This document shows positions 62,700-64,000 of a stretch of DNA of 64,000 bases, piece by piece (positions within the stretch are counted from its first letter, which is position 1; every line of letters starts with the position of its first letter). Origin of the DNA: Microbaculum marinum (GTDB lineage: Bacteria > Pseudomonadota > Alphaproteobacteria > Rhizobiales > Tepidamorphaceae); the NCBI RefSeq assembly GCF_042646165.1, contig NZ_JBHRTC010000007.1; one strand, 5' to 3'. The notes below the pieces were generated by a model. The model did not search any database. It had not been told where the DNA came from and was given only the letters and a program-made list of their open reading frames with translations. Both the position numbers and the translations under genes were made by a program.

Positions 62700-63829
62700 G
62701 TCTTCAGTCGTTCGGCGAGGAAGTCCCTGACCGTCGCCGCGTCCACGTCCTTCTTCACCAATGCCTTGCCGATTCCTTCGGTCAGCACGAAGGTCAGCGC
62801 GCCGCGCTCGACCTTCTTGTCCTGCCGGATCAGCTCGAGCATGCCGTCGGCATCCGGCATGTCGGCCTTGATATGGGATGTCCGGGTCGGCAAGCCAACC
62901 GCCGACAGATGCGCCTCCACACGGCCTTCGACAGCCGGATCGCAGAGGCCGAGCCGGGCCGAGAAACCATGCGCCAGAACGATGCCGATGGCGATCGCCT
63001 CGCCGTGCACCAGGGTGCCGTCGAAACCGGCGGCAGTCTCGATGGCGTGGCCGAAGGTGTGGCCGAGGTTGAGGAGGGCACGCTGGCCGCCTTCGCGCTC
63101 GTCCGCCGCGACGACCCGGGCCTTCGACCGGCAGCTGGTCGCGATCGCGTGGATGCGGGCCGGACCGCCGGCGAAGACGTCCTGCCAGTTTTCCTCCAGC
63201 CAGCCGAAGAACTCGGCATCGTCGATCAGGCCGTACTTGGCGACCTCGGCGTAGCCGGCGCGGAACTCGCGCGGGCTCAGCGTGTCGAGCAGACCGGTAT
63301 CGGCGACGACCAGCGCCGGCTGGTGGAAGGCGCCGACGAGGTTCTTGCCGTGGGCGGTATCGATGCCGGTCTTGCCGCCCACGGAGGAGTCGACCTGGGC
63401 GAGCAGCGAGGTCGGCACCTGCACGTAGCGGATGCCGCGCCGCAGGACGGCCGCCGCGAACCCGGCCAGATCCCCGACCACGCCGCCGCCGAAGGCGACG
63501 AGGATGTCGCCGCGCTCGACGCGGGCGTCCAGAAGCTCGCCGACGACCCGCTCCAGCTCGGCGAAGCATTTCGACGATTCGCCGGGCGGCACGGTGATGA
63601 CGGAGGCGATCTCCGCCTTGCCGGCCACCGCCTCGCGCAGGGCATCGGCATGCAGGGCCCCCACCATGCTATCGGTGACGATCGCAAGGCGCGCGCCCGG
63701 CGCCAGCGTTGCGACCAGGGTGCCGAGACGGGCCAGGACATTCGGACCGATGACGATATCGTAGGCGCGGTCCTCGAGCTCGACCCGCACCGTTTCGCCT
63801 GCTGCCGCCGGCTTCAGGTCGGCTGTCAT
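62696..63829 (-). CDS. aroB: 3-dehydroquinate synthase
   Basis: The 377-residue enzyme converts DAHP to 3-dehydroquinate, step 2 of the shikimate pathway. Typical NAD-binding and active-site motifs are present: ILVAFGGGVVGDLAGF near residue 110, VPTSLLAQVDSSVGGKTGID and LNLGHTFGHAIE with the metal-binding histidines. ATG 63829 overlaps the aroK stop by 4 bp. The operon reads aroK, aroB, CNNM/CorC gene. Confidence 0.97.
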   Translation of the reverse strand: MTADLKPAAAGETVRVELEDRAYDIVIGPNVLARLGTLVATLAPGARLAIVTDSMVGALHADALREAVAGKAEIASVITVPPGESSKCFAELERVVGELLDARVERGDILVAFGGGVVGDLAGFAAAVLRRGIRYVQVPTSLLAQVDSSVGGKTGIDTAHGKNLVGAFHQPALVVADTGLLDTLSPREFRAGYAEVAKYGLIDDAEFFGWLEENWQDVFAGGPARIHAIATSCRSKARVVAADEREGGQRALLNLGHTFGHAIETAAGFDGTLVHGEAIAIGIVLAHGFSARLGLCDPAVEGRVEAHLSAVGLPTRTSHIKADMPDADGMLELIRQDKKVERGALTFVLTEGIGKALVKKDVDAATVRDFLAERLKT

Positions 63830-64000
63830 GTGGACGTCCTTTCTGTGCTCAGCCCGCCACTGCGACCGGAGGCGCCGGGGTCGGCCTCGTCGCGCGGAAG
63901 GCAATCGTCGAGCGCGATCAGGATCTCGTCGACAACCACGTCGTGCGGCACGTCACGTGAGTGCACCGTGACGTCGGCCATCGAATATGTCGGATAGCGC
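63826..64000 (-). CDS. aroK: Shikimate kinase (C-terminal fragment)
   Basis: The frame is open to the window edge; 57 residues of the C-terminus are seen. RYPTYSMADVTVHSRDVPHD is the usual aroK end, followed by VVVDEILIALDDCLP and a short polar tail. Its stop overlaps the aroB start (ATGA). The enzyme phosphorylates shikimate. The catalytic part lies outside the window. Confidence 0.9.
   Translation of the reverse strand, partial: RYPTYSMADVTVHSRDVPHDVVVDEILIALDDCLPRDEADPGASGRSGGLSTERTST

Overview
The window is GC-rich, densely coded bacterial chromosome. Its gene order points to an alphaproteobacterium of the Hyphomicrobiales (Rhizobiales). The strongest indications are cobT-cobS-(J-domain gene)-(bolA divergent), aroK-aroB-(CNNM/CorC gene), carD and fdxA next to rpoH, an S4-domain/helicase pair, and a DUF3108 gene beside rpmB. 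I see no insertion sequence, integrase, phage gene, CRISPR array or rRNA. There is one tRNA, tRNA-Arg(CCU), at 42651-42727.

Layout. 1-2504: end of a TRAP transporter operon (DctP fragment, DctQ, DctM). 2508-9554: a dipeptide/oligopeptide ABC operon on the minus strand (binding protein, GNAT, two permeases, an unrecognised membrane protein, two ATPases). 9896-27524: mixed housekeeping and envelope genes: a D,D-carboxypeptidase, a TusA-like protein, two acyl-CoA synthetases, DUF924, a flippase plus a FemAB-like acyltransferase, a CAP lipoprotein plus a DUF3772 MscS channel, DedA, TauE, and a DUF3604/parvulin/HupE-UreJ trio. 27532-42488: a nitrogen-scavenging block. 42651-59236: conserved chromosomal backbone. 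59237-64000: an Fe-S-type HTH regulator with a divergent MFS exporter, then a CNNM/CorC protein, aroB and the end of aroK.

The most interesting block is 28153-39888. One co-directional run encodes a Tat-exported amide/urea-type ABC binding protein, two permeases, two ATPases, two nitrile-hydratase-type amidases, UreF, a fused urease gamma-beta subunit, a divergent UreC and UreD. Next to it lie an isochorismatase-fold hydrolase, a cytoplasmic AmiC-like amide sensor and a MarR regulator. The simple reading is import of amides or urea, hydrolysis of amides to acid plus ammonia, and hydrolysis of urea or a related carbamoyl compound by the urease-like enzyme. UreC keeps all nickel ligands and the carbamylated lysine, but its active-site flap, normally Cys-His-His, is Ala-His-Met. 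No ureE or ureG lies in the window. A similar inverted repeat (TTCAAA...AGTTGAA) sits upstream of this operon and in the isochorismatase/AmiC intergenic region, so the two units may share a regulator.

Other signals are a large nested hairpin at 13472-13582, two copies of an AACAAG-N6-CTTGTT-type operator in front of the Fe-S-type regulator, a GTTC-N7-GTTC SOS-type box upstream of the large helicase, and strong hairpins directly after both ABC binding-protein genes. All functions are inferred from reading the sequence; no database search was run.
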